The notes: generated by a model from the sequence alone, not told the origin. DNA of 64,000 nucleotides from Dictyophora rubrovolvata (GCA_029959195.1 CP114122.1:1426001-1490000); one strand, 5' to 3'; shown: positions 49,910 through 63,243, counted from the first letter of the stretch. Translations and numbers: made by a program.

Positions 49910-52900
49910 TTATTTGGCTGGTATGTTTGATGATACGTGTAATGCCTTTTCTCTAAGGACGGCTGGATAACTGTTCATAAGGTGGGCAAGAGATCGTAGA
50001 TCTTCTTCATCGAGTAATCGTATAGTAACTTTAGGCTGCAACCCAAAAAAAATAAATCAGATAACTATACTCCTTAAGATGGGTAATCACAAACCGAGTT
50101 TTTGATACCGAAAGATTTGACAACACGGAATCTAGGAAAAGAAAAGAGAAATTAAAGAATGTGGAAAGAGATTTGAACAACGCCTGGACAACTTACAGCT
50201 TTTCACCGAGTAGCTGTTTCTGTTGTGTCAACGATTTTCCACCTAATCCATCAACAAACTTGTTTGTCTGTTCCACAATGAGGTGATCAGGCTTAACAAT
50301 CGGTAATCCCGTTGGATTGGGTGAATTAGCAAGCTTGATAATATCAAGAGCCGATAGCTGTGCAAGGGAAGAAAGGGTATAAACAATCGCGTTACCCTCA
50401 ACGTTCACTCCGGGCGTTTGAGGAGTCGGAGAAGCAACGACTGACGGGCCACGAGAAGAAGACAGATCGGGTGTTTGCGGTGAAGCGGCCGCGTGTTGAG
50501 CTAATTTAGCAGACGCAACAGCACTTAATTTGGATTGAGGTGTTACAGGTGCTGAGGGTGTTACGGGAACGGTGGCGGAAGCGAGAGCAGGAGTAGGCTC
50601 ATCTTCAACGACAGACAACACATCCTTCGCCTCTGCGATTTTGCCTTTTAATACTTCAGGATTGAAAAGACACAAGGCTCTTTCTCGTTTCGATAGGCTC
50701 ATTAATAAATCTGTAACTTCCGTCGCAAGCTTAGGTTCCACTTTAGACACGGCTGCGAATAAACGGTCCCGCTCGGATCCAGGTTGTGGGGCGATCGAAC
50801 CCGAAGGAGATGAAGTACGTGGCGGAGTCGACAATGAGGCAGACAGAGATAATGGAGTTGAAGGATGTTCTGGCGCAGAAGCGGTAGCCCCGAGCGATGT
50901 GGGGTCAAGTAGCGTTGAGTCCTGCGAGTTTGAAGGCGACGGTGAATCCGCAGGAGCAGGAGCATCTTGTTCTAATACCTGTTCTGGTTGTAATTGTGGC
51001 TGAGATTGCGGCTGCGCTCGCTCCTGCTGCTGTTGTTGTTGAGATAATGAAGGTTGTGGTGGAGTGGGAGGCGCGTTGATCGTATCTTTGAGGTTTTGGA
51101 CTTGTTCCATCAGTTTGGCAGAGTCGTGTATTCCATCAACGATTTGTTGTAATGACAAGGAAAGTAACCCGTCGACAATTGTATCAATTTCATTTGCTGC
51201 GACAGGAACATCTTTTTGTTCTTTGACTCGTCGACTGAGCTCACCACTAAGAATCTCTTTGCGAACAACAGGGGATAGTGCCGAAAGCTCATCGTAGTTC
51301 ATTGAGAAATTCAAACTACCAGATAAAGCGGCCTTGATTCAAATGTTATTAGAACTTTTTCAACGACTTGATATAACGGGGAAAAAATTACCGTGTAATA
51401 GCTTCCCGAACTCCTCCGGGTTCTCTCGTTATGTGTGGTATTAGGTGTAGGACCAGCAGGGCTATTTCTCCCCCAATACATTTCTTCGCTGAGGGTTGGG
51501 CTGGTGGCGCCACTTCCACTGCGATTTCTTGGATGACTGCTACCGGGTGAACTACCAAAGCGATGTGCGAGTTTTTCTTGACGAAGTTGTTTCGGTTCGT
51601 GTAGACGAACCACAATCTGCTTTGATCCCAAGATTATGCCATTCATAGCTTGCAACGCGCTGGCAGCTAGAAAAACAAGTCAACACCGCGTATTGTTATT
51701 CTTGCGGGTCATTCGTACCCTGATCCGGGGTTTGGTAAGAAACGAATCCAAAACCTCTACTGTGGCCTCCTTCGTTACGCATGACGCGGGCACTGCAAAT
51801 GAGTAAATGAGACATGGAAAAGGTAATATAACTTCGAAAATCGACCTAACAATCTGACCAAACTGAGAAATTGTCAGCAAAGACGTGAGCGAGAAAAGAT
51901 TAAAAATATATACGTACGCGCCGAAATTGATTAAAGAGCTCGTTCGAATCGATGCTGGGATCCAAGTTCTAAGAAAAATAATACATTACTACTCAGTTAC
52001 TTGAAATTAATCAGAAAATAATTAATGTTACCTTGCAGAACAAGTTACATGGATCGATCAAACCGCTATGACTAGTCGAACCAGGTCCGTGAAGAGGCGC
52101 AAACTGAACTTGTTGACCGGGGCCGTGCATAAACGGACTAGCACGACTGGGACTATAACCGCCATACTGAGAATGTGGAGGAGAATACTGAAAATAGAAT
52201 AAGCCATGAATGGGAGACGGAAGTAAATACAGAATAGAGCTAACCTGTTGGTATCCGGGCACGAAAGAAGTTGCATTCGGGTTAATCCCGAAATCTGAAG
52301 GACTTGCGAGAGGTCTACGTGGCTGATGGTAAGCTTGAACTGCGATAGTGGAATCCACCACTTCAGTGCAATGAAGACCGGCTTCGGCGGCTCGAGCATC
52401 ATCTTCGGAATAAAATTCAAGGAAGGCAGTGGGTTCTGGGAATCCGGGTTGATTGACACAGACGGATGCGAGAGGACCGTAAGGACGAAAGAGTTCGAAG
52501 AGAGCGACATCTGTGTATCCCAGCGGAAGATGTTTGACGAGACGGGGTTGAGCTTGTGGAGCAGGGGGAACGTAAGGGGGGTTTGTAGGAGGAAATGGAG
52601 ACAGATAAAGATAGGCAAGAGGGGTAACGTAAGGAATTGGACGGCCATTCAAGATAGCAAGAGCTTTCTCAGCTGGATAGGAGCGAGATGTTAGTGAACG
52701 CGAAAAAGCACAAAATCGGATAACAAGGCACACCTGCCAGAAGCTCTTTGAACTCGATTGTTCCAGCGAGGGGGCGATTTGAGCCATCTCTGAGGATGTT
52801 GGGACGAAAGGGAATGCAGAATTCGAGGGCGCGTGCGATGTCATGTTCGGAGACGTGGGGAGCGAGATTGGAGACATATAGCAGCGGATCTTTAAGATAT

Positions 52901-52965
52901 GGATGAGGGCGATCTTCTAGGAGAGGATTATCCTGCGGTGGAGGAGACATGTATCCTGAAGCCAT
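49910..52965 (-). CDS. Rrm4-like RNA-binding protein (three RRMs plus MLLE-like C-terminus)
   Basis: Resembles Ustilago Rrm4, the key mRNA adaptor on moving endosomes. Three RRMs can be followed: LLYVSNLAPHVSEHDIARAL near the N-terminus; RLVKHLPLGYTDVALFELF with CVNQPGFPEPTAFLEF; and NLFCKNLDPSIDSNELFNQF with RGFGFVSYQTPDQAAS. Helical blocks follow: LSALSPVVRKEILSGELSRR, LLSLSLQQIVDGIHDSAKLM, then AAVSKVEPKLATEVTDLLMS and a C-terminal DEEDLRSLAHLMNSYPAVL, all like the MLLE fold in spacing. Between them lie Gln/Pro and Ser/Thr linkers. Several introns split the gene (for example at 52733, 52012-51962 and 51660); I followed the frame but did not fix all junctions. The start is the ATG at 52965. 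The domain order is the main evidence; the MLLE call is inference. Confidence 0.83.
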
Positions 52966-53493
52966 TCGTAACAAAATTCGTTAAAAGTGCCGAGTAAATT
53001 TTTTTTTTTTTGGGAGGACGAGAGAGGATTGTTTGTGTTTCCCGGAGTCTGATCTCGTAAGCCCAATCAAAAGGCAACTGGATAGACGCCCGTCCGCTAT
53101 AAAGGACCAAAAAATATTAATCAAATTCACAGATCAAAATTCAAACAGTTTCTTGGGATTTCTTCTTCTTCCGCGCGTGTTTTTGCCCCAGCCACGGTTA
53201 ATTTTCTCTCCTGAGAATTCCACCCGGAAAGTGGCACGTCATGTGAATTTGGTCCTCCTGTCTGTATACGGTCACCCGCGCGCGCCTAAATCGAGCTCCA
53301 ATTACATACATATTGACTCGTCCCTCTTGCCCAGCCCGTCTTCCCGCTTCTTAAGCTGTTCTTCATTCCATCCCCCACTTGGTCCACATTCGTGTCCTTT
53401 AAACACGAATTACAGATGACTAGTGCGCCGTCCATCTCTCCCCCATAACCGTTTTATGCTCTTGTTCTCCGCCATTTCACTGCCAGCGTAAGA
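52966..53493. other. Divergent promoter region, Rrm4-like gene and kinase
   Basis: 528 bp between divergent genes. A T11 run lies at about 52999-53010. No other feature supported. Confidence 0.5.
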
Positions 53494-55186
53494 ATGTCTG
53501 CAGGCTTCAGAATCACTAGTGCTCTATGGGACAAAATTCACCATTTCGCCTCTTTCCCTCAGACAGGAGGTACGCGTAATATCTAACCTAGACAAATGCT
53601 TTCATCTCAAATTTCTCTCTTAACTCATAGTCTCCTTGCAACAAATGGCCCTGTTTGGGCAGAACCCATCCCAGGGTACTCTCCTGAAAGGCAGCCAATT
53701 CCTCGCCGGTTAGTCGTGTCTCACCTTGTCTAGCCTTGACTCATTTTCTTACCGATTACCCTGCAGAGGAGCTTCCCGTTCGCCTTGCCCATCGGGTAAA
53801 AGAACTTGACGAATTGCCTCACAATATCAGCAACATGCCCTCGATTATCAAGGTGAAGAACTGGTATGCCCAATCCTTCGAGGTGCGACGCCATTCTCTA
53901 TCCCTTTTTTTTATCTATCTATTCATACTAGTAAATAGGAGCTCATCGCCTTTCCGAAACCCAAGCTTAATGATGAAATTCGCCAAGCTCTCAACGCCCC
54001 GCACCCAAACGGATTCCAACTTCCCGAGGCAACACCCAATCTTTCCGTCCACAAGCTCGGCTTTCACTTCAACAATCTCCAAAGCCGCACGAGGCTGCGC
54101 ATTCCAATGGAACGAAGGTATTCCGGCGGTTCACACACCGTCCGTCCAACACGTATTTATGACCGTAGGTACTACGCACATACTGGTGACGTCGACTGGC
54201 CACCAGAAGTTCACGAATATAATACTCGTTTCACAAAATGCCTCGAAAAGATAAAGCGAAGGCACGACCCGACTGTGACAACCGTCGCTCAAGGTGTGCT
54301 GGAGTGGAAACGAAGTCAGAACGAGAAGGAAATTGGTTTGGAGCTACAATCGTGGTTGGACAGATTTTATATGAGTCGTATTGGCATCCGTTTTTTAATC
54401 GGTCAACGTGCGCCCTCTCTTTCCGTTGAATATTCTACCGTCTAACTGAATAAATTTCCCTGAATTAGACATCGCTCTCAACACCCTGGAAGCCCACAAA
54501 GATTATGTAGGTATCATATGTATCAACACCAATGTACGGGATGTTGTCCACGAGGCCATTGAGAATGCCCGTTTTGTTTGCGAAGAGCACTATGGGATGT
54601 TCAAAGGACCTCCTGTTCAACTCATCTGTCCCGAGAATCTCTCATTTCCTTACGTTCCCGGCCACTTGTGAGTCGTGCCTGTTCCTCTCACATGTGATCT
54701 ATCCAAACAAAATATTAGGTCTCACATATGCTTTGAGTTACTTAAAAACTCCCTCCGAGCGGTAGTGGAACGTTTCGGGACTGATGAAACCCGACTACCC
54801 CCGATCAAGGTCATTGTCGTTGAGGGCAACGAAGATATTACCATAAAGATTTCCGACGAAGGTGGCGGCATCCCGCGTTCCGCGATTGCCTTGATTTGGA
54901 CATACATGTACACTACTATGGAGGGGCAAAGCGTTGATCCAGACTTCGATGCTCAAGGGAGCGACTTCAAAGCTCCAATGGCCGGCTTTGGATATGGATT
55001 ACCTCTATCACGCTTGGTGAGTTCATTGCACCTCCATATTCAATTCATTTGGCATTTTTCTCATTACGCGTATAGTACGCACGCTACTTTGGCGGTGACC
55101 TACGTCTTATCTCTATGGAGGGATATGGAACAGACGTCTACATTCACTTGAATCGTCTTTCCAGTAGCCGCGAACCCTTGCCATAA
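53494..55186 (+). CDS. Mitochondrial pyruvate dehydrogenase kinase (PDK/BCKDK family)
   Basis: Protein-His/GHKL-fold Ser kinase that phosphorylates and switches off pyruvate dehydrogenase E1 in the mitochondrial matrix. Eight exons: 53494-53569, 53631-53708, 53767-53882, 53939-54117, 54169-54407, 54469-54667, 54719-55016 and 55076-55186, joining to 431 residues. Motifs: [46 protein letters not shown], the H-box-like [16 protein letters not shown]-box [14 protein letters not shown]1 box SDEGGGIP and G2 box [20 protein letters not shown]. The intron 54118-54168 is 51 nt and stop-free, so its retention would add 17 residues in frame. Pyruvate versus branched-chain specificity is inferred from overall similarity. 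Confidence 0.93.
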
Positions 55187-56202
55187 TTGATGCGCACATA
55201 GGAAAATCAACCATCACTTCTTTCTTTTTGGCATTCCCACGTCATGTATACTTACACACAATCACAGTTTGTTCACTCATCCCTCCCTCCCTCCTTAGCA
55301 TTCAGTAAATAGACTACCAAATGTATGTGTTTTTGTTGACAGATATGACCAATATATCTATTAAGGTGTTTTATCTAGTCGTTTTATACAGTTATTTTAT
55401 GATATAGTTTTTGGAAATTGCCCAAGCACTATAGTTGCAATCACTCGCGAAGCATGTGATGTTCCGTGTCGGACACGTCGTGTCAGGGTCTCCTTCAGTC
55501 CAACAGTTCCATTCACACGAGATACAGATCCGTCGGTCGTCGCGTGTGGTTGGGTACCGTCTTAAATACACAAATACCGCCAATATATGCACAAATCGAT
55601 CACCGGGAATTAAACCTGGACGGCTCGTCAGTTCACCAAATTAAAAAACAAATCCCATGTTGTCACCAGATAATTAATTGATCGACGACTCCCTGTTCAA
55701 GGATGTTTCTCGCAGCCTTTCTGATGCTTCTAACACGCTGATTGCGAAGATTTTCAATTCTTTGCCTGGCCTGGCACGCGACCTGACATGATGCGATTCG
55801 GAGTATTCGCGAACGCGAGGAAGGTTGTGAGCTAAATTAGAATAACCGTTTATAACTTGAATTTTATCTCTCGGAAGACGTGTGCCAGCCAGTCGGAGAA
55901 ACTCCTTAAGCTCAAGCAAGTGGGTCTCGCCGCGAGTCTGTAAGTTAGGGGCACCTCTTTGTCGACAGGATTAGAAGTATTATGCAGGTCAATGTCGACT
56001 TGGTTAATAAAATCGTAGATTCCAATTGAAATGTACAAGTTCACCAACAATACTGAATAATGTAGAACGTCCATGGCCTGCCGTCAGTCCGTATAAACAG
56101 GAGCGAATCTATGAAAAGCAAAACAGTACAGTATACAAGAAGTCCTCTACAGTCTACACAAACGGGAATAGCAGGTTATAACTTGGTTTCCGGCCTATGC
56201 CC
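55187..56202. other. Convergent intergenic region with unassigned minus-strand frames
   Basis: 1.0 kb between the kinase and the MFS gene. On the minus strand frames at 55850-56074 and 55674-55919 look moderately protein-like and an ATG occurs at 56074, but they do not join through a plausible intron and match nothing I know. No gene is called. Confidence 0.4.
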
Positions 56203-58617
56203 TTACTCGTCAGCGTTGTCTACACTCGTAATTGATTTTGAGTTAACGTCATCCCTATCGTTAATATCATCAACCTCAGGCTGGACACCTCCCTCGCCAA
56301 TTGCTCCGATAGTTGTCTTTTCTATCGACTTCTTTCCCGTTTCGAGATCATCTTCTCTGTTCACTTTTTCACTTTGTTCTGAAGTGGGTGCAGGCGTGGT
56401 GACGTCATTATTTTCTGGCAGAGGTCGCCGTCGGAAACTCCAACCTCCCTGCCATCCTAACCATGTATGTTGTGATACGTGCGGTCCTCGAATAGATAAC
56501 GCAAAAAATTGGAAGGCAATCCAGGCTAATGAAAGCACTGCCGCTGCACGCCAACCGTGTTGTAGAAAAACTCTTGTACCCGTAGCAGTGCCCATTAATT
56601 GGCCCTTGAAGTATGTCAGACAAATTAAGACCCTATTTCTGATTCAGCGGAGTATTTCCATTTCCTTACCAAGAATATCTACGCGCAGGCATAACTTTAA
56701 AAAATGTGACAACATCTTAGAATGAACCCAGGCTCACCGAAAAAATATAGACAGCATTTAAGCGGGCCCTCGCTTTAGGGTCAATCCTGAAAAGAAGTTA
56801 TGTATCATGTATATGTATGCGGGTTGAAGGGAGAAATATAAAATAACGTACGCAAAGATATTGGTTGACAAGGATACCTGTTGCATTTGCCGACCGACAT
56901 CCAAACCTACATAGCGATATCAGATCTCATTGGACATACGCGCGTAATCATGTTAATAGACATACCGAAGGTAGCCAAGATAACGGCTGAAATGTTGATA
57001 CCTCCACCGATTGTTTGGACGGCTAAGAGTGGGATTACTTTATCGGTTCGCTATAGGCATCACTAGAATTTTTTACCTTGGAAAACGAATAAAATTAATG
57101 TTGCTATAATACTAGCATTCCACGGAACCAAAGTATCGATAAATCTGCCAACCAATGGAGCTTATATGACTTAAGATAACTTGATTTATCCGATGAGTTT
57201 TTCGGACGACGCACCTGATCCTACACCAAGGATCCCTATCAGACCGAATAAACCTTTGTACGAATCAGTACTGGGAAAGGAAATAAATTTGTAGTATGAG
57301 CGAACCTATTTTGAGACTTGCAGGGGAATTAAACGCTGAAGTGCAAAGCATAAGTAGAAAACTCACTCATCATAATTATAGGGGGAACCGCCGACTACGT
57401 AAAAGATATAGAGTTAAATCAATAAGCTGAAGGACGTGTAAAGCAAAACGTACGCAAAAAAGTCAACTAATTCAAGCGATCATATAAAAAAACGAATCCT
57501 TTTCGTAGAATTTCTGAATAAAGGAAGAACGTACAGTGACCCAAAAGCTCACGTAAGTCGCACTGGAGGCACACGACACCAAGCAGGCTTGTATCAAGAT
57601 AGGTTCGGTTACAGCGAATCGTACCATGGATTTCAGTATTCCCAAGTAGCCAACACCAGGGTCCTTTGCGGGATAATCAGGAATGAGGAAATACAAAAAG
57701 AGTAGGATGGCGTATTGCACGCCAAACGCCATGTAATAAACAACACGAAAATTCGTGAAATCACCAATCACGCCGGCGAGAACACGAGCAATCAAGATTC
57801 CCAGAAGAAGACCTGCATAAACGACGGAGATTGCGCCCGCTCTTCGTTCTGGAGGTGCGAGATCGGCGGATAGTGGGATGAGGACTTGAGGTGTTACAGT
57901 GGCAACGCCGATGAAAAAGGATAGGATTTCGAAAACTACTACTGACTTGGTCACCGACAATCCAATGGATAGAGTACCCGAAGAGAGAACGAGGAACAAT
58001 AACAATGGACGTCGTCGAATTAGATCTCCCAGAGGAGATACGAGTAATAAACCGGTCGCATAACTACGAAAAAGGTTTTCGACTCGGAGTCAACACCGGT
58101 TCACTAGTAGATACTCTCGGAGAATTAATTACCCAGCTTGTGTTAACGTCGGAATCCTGGAGTTTGATGTTACAATGTGTATCACAGAGGGTAGTAATAC
58201 AAACATACTTGGATACTTCGCTATGTGTGACATTAAAATCCTCGGATAGAGTAACTGAAAAGAAAGCCGAATTTCGTTGAGGTTCTTTTTGAACAACCGG
58301 GGATACTCACGAAGTAAAGGTTGGCAGTAATATAAGTTGGCAACGGCTACGTGTATAATAAGATAGAAATCTCAATTCGCTAGAAGAATCTTACTAAATG
58401 TGGATGCTATTACGAAAACCAATTGGAGTATGACCCCAAATTTCTGAGGTCTGTCATCGTAATACCGTAGATAAGAAGGAATAGGCAGAAAACCAAAGTC
58501 CTTTGTTGGATAAACCGATTCAGAAGAATGTTCCGACGTTTTCAAGGTCGACTCGAGCCTAGGGGGTGCGGACATCGATTCAGCCTTTGGGCCTCTGGAG
58601 ACTTCTCCGACAGACAT
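56203..58617 (-). CDS. MFS transporter (bacterial-type drug/metabolite exporter group)
   Basis: Major facilitator with 12 predicted helices and unknown substrate. After a Ser-rich cytosolic head comes LQLVFVIASTF, VANLYYCQPLL, EDFNVTHSEVSK, IPTLTQAGYATGLLLVSPLGDLIRRRPL (motif A: G-x3-D-R/I-x-G/R-R-R), a run of helices with AGVIGDFTNFRVVYYMAFGVQYAIL, and a charged Ser/Asp/Glu-rich C-terminal tail ending in DNADE. The pattern resembles bacterial YnfM/AraJ-like permeases found in many Agaricomycetes. Around ten short introns separate exons; I could follow most junctions but did not fix those between about 56600 and 57470. Start ATG at 58617 and stop at 56203 are firm. Confidence 0.83.
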
Positions 58618-59608
58618 TTTACCCTTCCCTTTTTATTGCGCTCTGCAGCAGCGATCGTGGCATTACATCTTGCTGAATAATCGGATCAGACCGCGGGGGT
58701 GAACAGCAGAGTTGACAGCAGTATTTTTAGAGCAGCATAAGCTCTCAATACGCACATCGTGGGCTGTGAATCATATTGTTACTCAACATGGTATATAAAC
58801 ATTCAAAGAAAGAATAAACTGGAGTTTATGCTATGATTATCCTAGCATATTGAGATTAGTAGATATTTAGAAGTAGTAAACTTGAAAAACCTCTCACTGC
58901 TTAGGCCAAACTCGAACCTCATAACTTTGTCCGATCGGATTCGGATTCCTCGGCTTACGTAATCAGCCTCGGCATTTGTCTCATCAATGGAGTTGAGGGC
59001 TTTCGTCGGTTTCCTTGATTGGTTCATGAAATGTTCAACAACATGCAGGGAAACAAAAAGCCGATAAGGAAATGACTGCTTGAATGACACAATAGCTCTG
59101 GTGCCGACTAAAAACTCATCTACAATAGGTGGTTGAGGTCTGGTATAGTAAATTTTTAAAACACGGAAACAAGACAATGCAATATCGGTAGACAGCGTTG
59201 AAACGTAGCATCAATACAGTATACTGAATATCAGCGCATATTCCATGAACCGTTACACCGACGTGCGACATGATCAATGGAATGTTGCTCGGTTTTCGTA
59301 AAAAAGAATTTAGATTTGCTAATAAAATATCTGTTCATAACATGCATAATCGAATCCAAAGCAAGGAACGGGTAGGGGTAGTTAATAATGACATTAAATG
59401 AATGAAGGAGGGAGCAGCTCTAAAGAGAGAGAAATGCGTGGACTAAAAATATCACAGTAGGGTATGGTAAACTCTCGAGAGCAAGGGAACAAGGAAAGAC
59501 AGTTCAAATACAAAAGGTGTGTGAGAAAAAAGAAAGAAAGCATACGTACATTGTTTCTTGAAAAAGAAAGGAAAGAAGATTCCCTACGGTCTCCAAGTGT
59601 ATGCATTG
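58618..59608. other. Intergenic between MFS and BTB/CAP-Gly gene
   Basis: 991 bp between minus-strand genes, mostly the MFS promoter. A 111-codon frame at 58842-59177 lacks an ATG and has no gene character. No gene supported. Confidence 0.5.
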
Positions 59609-62600
59609 TTAGAATGTATGTTCAGCATCAACAACGTAGATAACGTCACTGGGCCGTACAAACAGTCCCCGAGCTTCAGCCGCAGACGTATCAGATACGG
59701 CAGGGGAAACACTTCGTATTCGTTTAGGTCTTCCAACAGTGAGTTGCTCGCCTTCCCGCTTTAAAGTAGCCGCTCGCGACAATATCCCGCTTCCTTCTTT
59801 CCTACGCTTTCTTCGCTCTTCAGCCTCCTCCCATTCAAGACTCGACCCAATATCGAAATATCGTCGACCCCCCCATGTACCATCATTCCAAGATCTATTT
59901 TCTAACTTCTCAGCGCCCCACGATTCGCTCACAGGAACTTCGACCCCAACCCAAGGACCGTGTTCACCTTCCAACTCTCCAATATACCGAGCATAGGCTC
60001 GGAACCGCATTCGCTTAGAGGAGATGATACAAGGTATACCGACGAGCAATGTTGAGCCAAAGCTGACGGTCCCCTGAGTGGACTGAGGCTGCGGTTGAGG
60101 TGGAGGCGAGAAGTTCTCTTTCATAATTACCGAAGCACGAGGAGTCGGGGCAGTGACAGTAGGGGTATCTGTCGAAATTGATTCGCTGATAGTTTCATTA
60201 GACAACTTCCTTGAAAGTGCCTTGAGATCCGAGGCCTTAATGGTCGAGGCCGAACTTGCACTGGGGGTATGAGCAGACACGCGTTCTTCTGGAGCGGCCT
60301 TAACCCGGCCTTTTCCTTTATCTTGCGCACTAATCTTTGAAGTACGAACGGAAGGTGCGACCGGCGGTCGACTCAAAGATTCACGTCTTTCTACGGCTTT
60401 CGCAGCCGCAGCCTTACCAACTGCTTTCCGGTTCGACATTGAAACCGTCGAAACATTTGATCGTACTGAAAGCGTCGATGGTGGCCTCTTCGGCACTGGT
60501 GGCACCTTTTTCGGAGTCGAGGGACCCGTGCTAGCCGCAGAGGCATTAGATATAGTTCGTTTCCGTCCTGCTGTGGCAGTTGATGCGGTGGTTTTGATAG
60601 AAGTTGTAGATGCATTTGAGTTGCGCCTTGAACGAGGTTCGGTAACCTCAGTCTTAGCAGTTTTGAAAGTAGAAGTCGCATCACTCCTGGTAGAGACGCT
60701 TGACACCGGTCTCGAATCCGCTGGCGTCTTCGGCTTGATTGTTTTAGAATCAGCAGCACTACGAGAAGTACTGGGACTGGCCTTGCGGATGGTGGATGCA
60801 ACAGAAGGTGCAAGTGATTTCGGCCGTTCGGAAACGATGCTACTGGCGACGCTTCTCCTACTGGAAGCAGTAGATGGAGACGGCTTGCCTTGTGGAGTCG
60901 GTGGTGATCTGGAAACTTTGGAGGGAGTGGGTGAAACGGCCGAAGCACGAGATGCGGTCGACGGGGTTCGTGATGTCGCCTTAGTAGGTGTACGCTGGGT
61001 TCTAGATATTGTTGATGCAACAGAAGGAGCGACAGATGGTGGCCGTTGCACTAGCCGTCGAGTTGTGCTAGTAGAAGCAGAGGAAGAAACAGTTCTTGCA
61101 GGGGTGCTCAAGGTGGGCATTGATGGCACAACCAAGCTTGTTGGGCTCTGTATGTCTTCAGGAGAAACTACACTGGCTCGAATTGAAGACGTCATGCTGA
61201 GGGATTCACTTTCATTGTCAAGAGTAGATTTCATTGTTGTTGTTGCACGCGGGGTTGACACAGTAGGAGTAGGTCTGAATAGATCTTCCACAGGCACTTC
61301 TAATTCTGTAAGATAACATATTGGTCAGAAAACAGTGATAGCCATATGAGTTATGATCGGGAAAATACAGACCGTGACTAAGCTCTTTCAATGCCCATCC
61401 TTCAAGAGTATCAAATCCGCCCTCTTGTTGTACAGAGAACCAGCGCGTTCTCAACCATTTGACAATGTCCATACGAGTGAGTTCGACCTGGTGCCGAATT
61501 CCACTGGTGTAAGGAAGAATAGTTTCATTGGGATCTTGCGGATGTGGACGTAATAAAACGGCAGAAACTAAAGTCTGTTAGGAAGAATAAATACTGATTT
61601 CTAAGGCAAACGAAAGGAAGCCAATCAATCGAATGATACCTGATAGACCACGCCAGCATTTTTTACATTCAACCCACGGCGAACGGCATCCATGACCCAT
61701 TCAACTTTTTCGCCATCTTCGAATCGACTACCGTCAGCATCTAACAAGCTGAGCCATTCTGGCTGTTCAAAGCAAACTTCTGACTCGGCACATAGCACAT
61801 CGTCTACTTTTGAGCGGGCTAATAATACCAATTCACGAACCACCGTCAAGTCGCGATCCTTTTCTTTATCACGATCAGAAGTGTCCAAGCGTATGAGTGC
61901 ACGATGAGCAGCGTATAAAAGGGGAAAAACGTTTCGTGGAATCGTACGTTTATTGACGCCGCGAATGAGAGAATCTCGTAGCTTCGACGAAAGGGAAGCA
62001 AATTCCGGGGTACACCATCCATCTCCAAAAAGACCTACAAGAGCGCGTCGAGCACCATTGGCGAGACGCTCGTTTTGTACATCTTCGTTTAAGGCAAATT
62101 CAAGGACACGAGGTATACGGCGAGCACACTGCCGGCACTTACATCCGACGGCCGCCCACTTACCTCCTGTGATTTCTTCATATTCAGCAAACGGTGCGTA
62201 TGCCATGAAAAGACCATGACACATTTCTTCAATAATACGAGCTTCGATTTCATCATGTAAAGAAACGATGGAAAGATATGTAGCTGAGCGCATGATATGA
62301 AAAGCGGTATCCAAATCAAATGTTCGATGAGAGAATGCAAGAGTTCCGGTATAAATAAAACCAAGGGTAAAATGAAGAGATGCAGGGGTAAACGGTGGAG
62401 AAGGAAGTGTTACGGTTAAAAGTTGACCTGGAGTTGGTGTCGGAGGAGCGAATGGACCTAGCAATTGATTCCGAAAGTAAGGAGAGCGGGAGACGAGTAT
62501 AAATCGATGTGATGAAAAGACGGGCGTAACAGTTGGATCATCAGAGGTGGAAGATGAGGAGGCGAAATCCCCGCTTAGTTGAATACGAATATCCGAGTAG

Positions 62601-63243
62601 AGTCTTGAGCGCCACATAAAGACAAGATCTTTACGTAGCTTTTCAGCACGATCCTTGTCTCCATTACCGTCAGTAAGTTTATCTGGAGAGTCAAAAAGAA
62701 ACTCGAATGCATCGCCAAAGCTTTTGCCCGTGTATAGATACTCTAATTCTTGACTGAACAAGCTAGAGGCGATTGTGGTGGAGAGTCTGAGGACCTGTAA
62801 GGGAGCCATTGACGGAGAGGGAGAAGGGGAACGTGAAAGTGCGTGTAATTCATGGTTGATTGAAACGCCTAGTGACACAGCAGACTGGGCGGGCATTGGC
62901 GATGGACAGTACGGAGAAGGAGAGGCAACTGGAGCAGGCCGGAATGAAAAATACCGTGCTTGGAAGGTAGGGGGTGCACGAGCATATATGATAGCTACGA
63001 AGAACACAAATAAGCAGAAAATTTAAAAAGAATAATTCTTGTGGTACCTTTATGCCCCCATACTTCTTCTGAAGGCAAACTATCTGCGCCTTTCAATTCC
63101 CAAACGACATCGGGGAACCGATCGCGAGCATTATGGAAAAGTTGTTCCATATGAATTTGCCAATCAGATGTAGATGCCTGACAGGCGACTTCCAGTGCCA
63201 AAGGAGGTGAATCATCGTCAGGTAAGCGATCTTCAGTCTGCAT
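59609..63243 (-). CDS. BTB/POZ and CAP-Gly domain protein
   Basis: Combines a BTB/POZ fold (protein interaction, Cul3 adaptor) with a CAP-Gly fold (binds EEY/F ends of tubulin and EB1), suggesting a microtubule-linked adaptor. Four exons: 63048-63243, 61640-62994, 61373-61574 and 59609-61305, joining in frame to 1149 residues. The BTB region lies near residues 170-300 (FMWRSRLYSDIRIQL, FSSHRFILVSRSPYFRNQLL, FTLGFIYTGTLAFS). A Ser/Thr/Pro/Arg-rich region of about 350 residues follows, with SVAST and TPTKA-type repeats, then a CAP-Gly domain near the C-terminus (ARYIGELEGEHGPWVGVEVP, GTWGGRRYFDI). Every exon boundary agrees in phase, which supports one gene rather than two. The combination is known in Agaricomycete genomes; its function is not. 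Confidence 0.88.

Noticed and set aside
50572-51003. 143-codon plus-strand frame
   Set aside because: Antisense to low-complexity linkers of the Rrm4-like gene.
55392-56074. Possible small minus-strand gene
   Set aside because: An ATG and two decent frames exist, but no intron joins them and nothing matches a known family.
58842-59177. 111-codon minus-strand frame
   Set aside because: No ATG start, no motif, lies in a probable promoter.
60528-61316. 262-codon open frame on the plus strand
   Set aside because: Antisense to the Ser/Thr/Pro-rich part of the BTB/CAP-Gly gene; composition bias explains the lack of stops.
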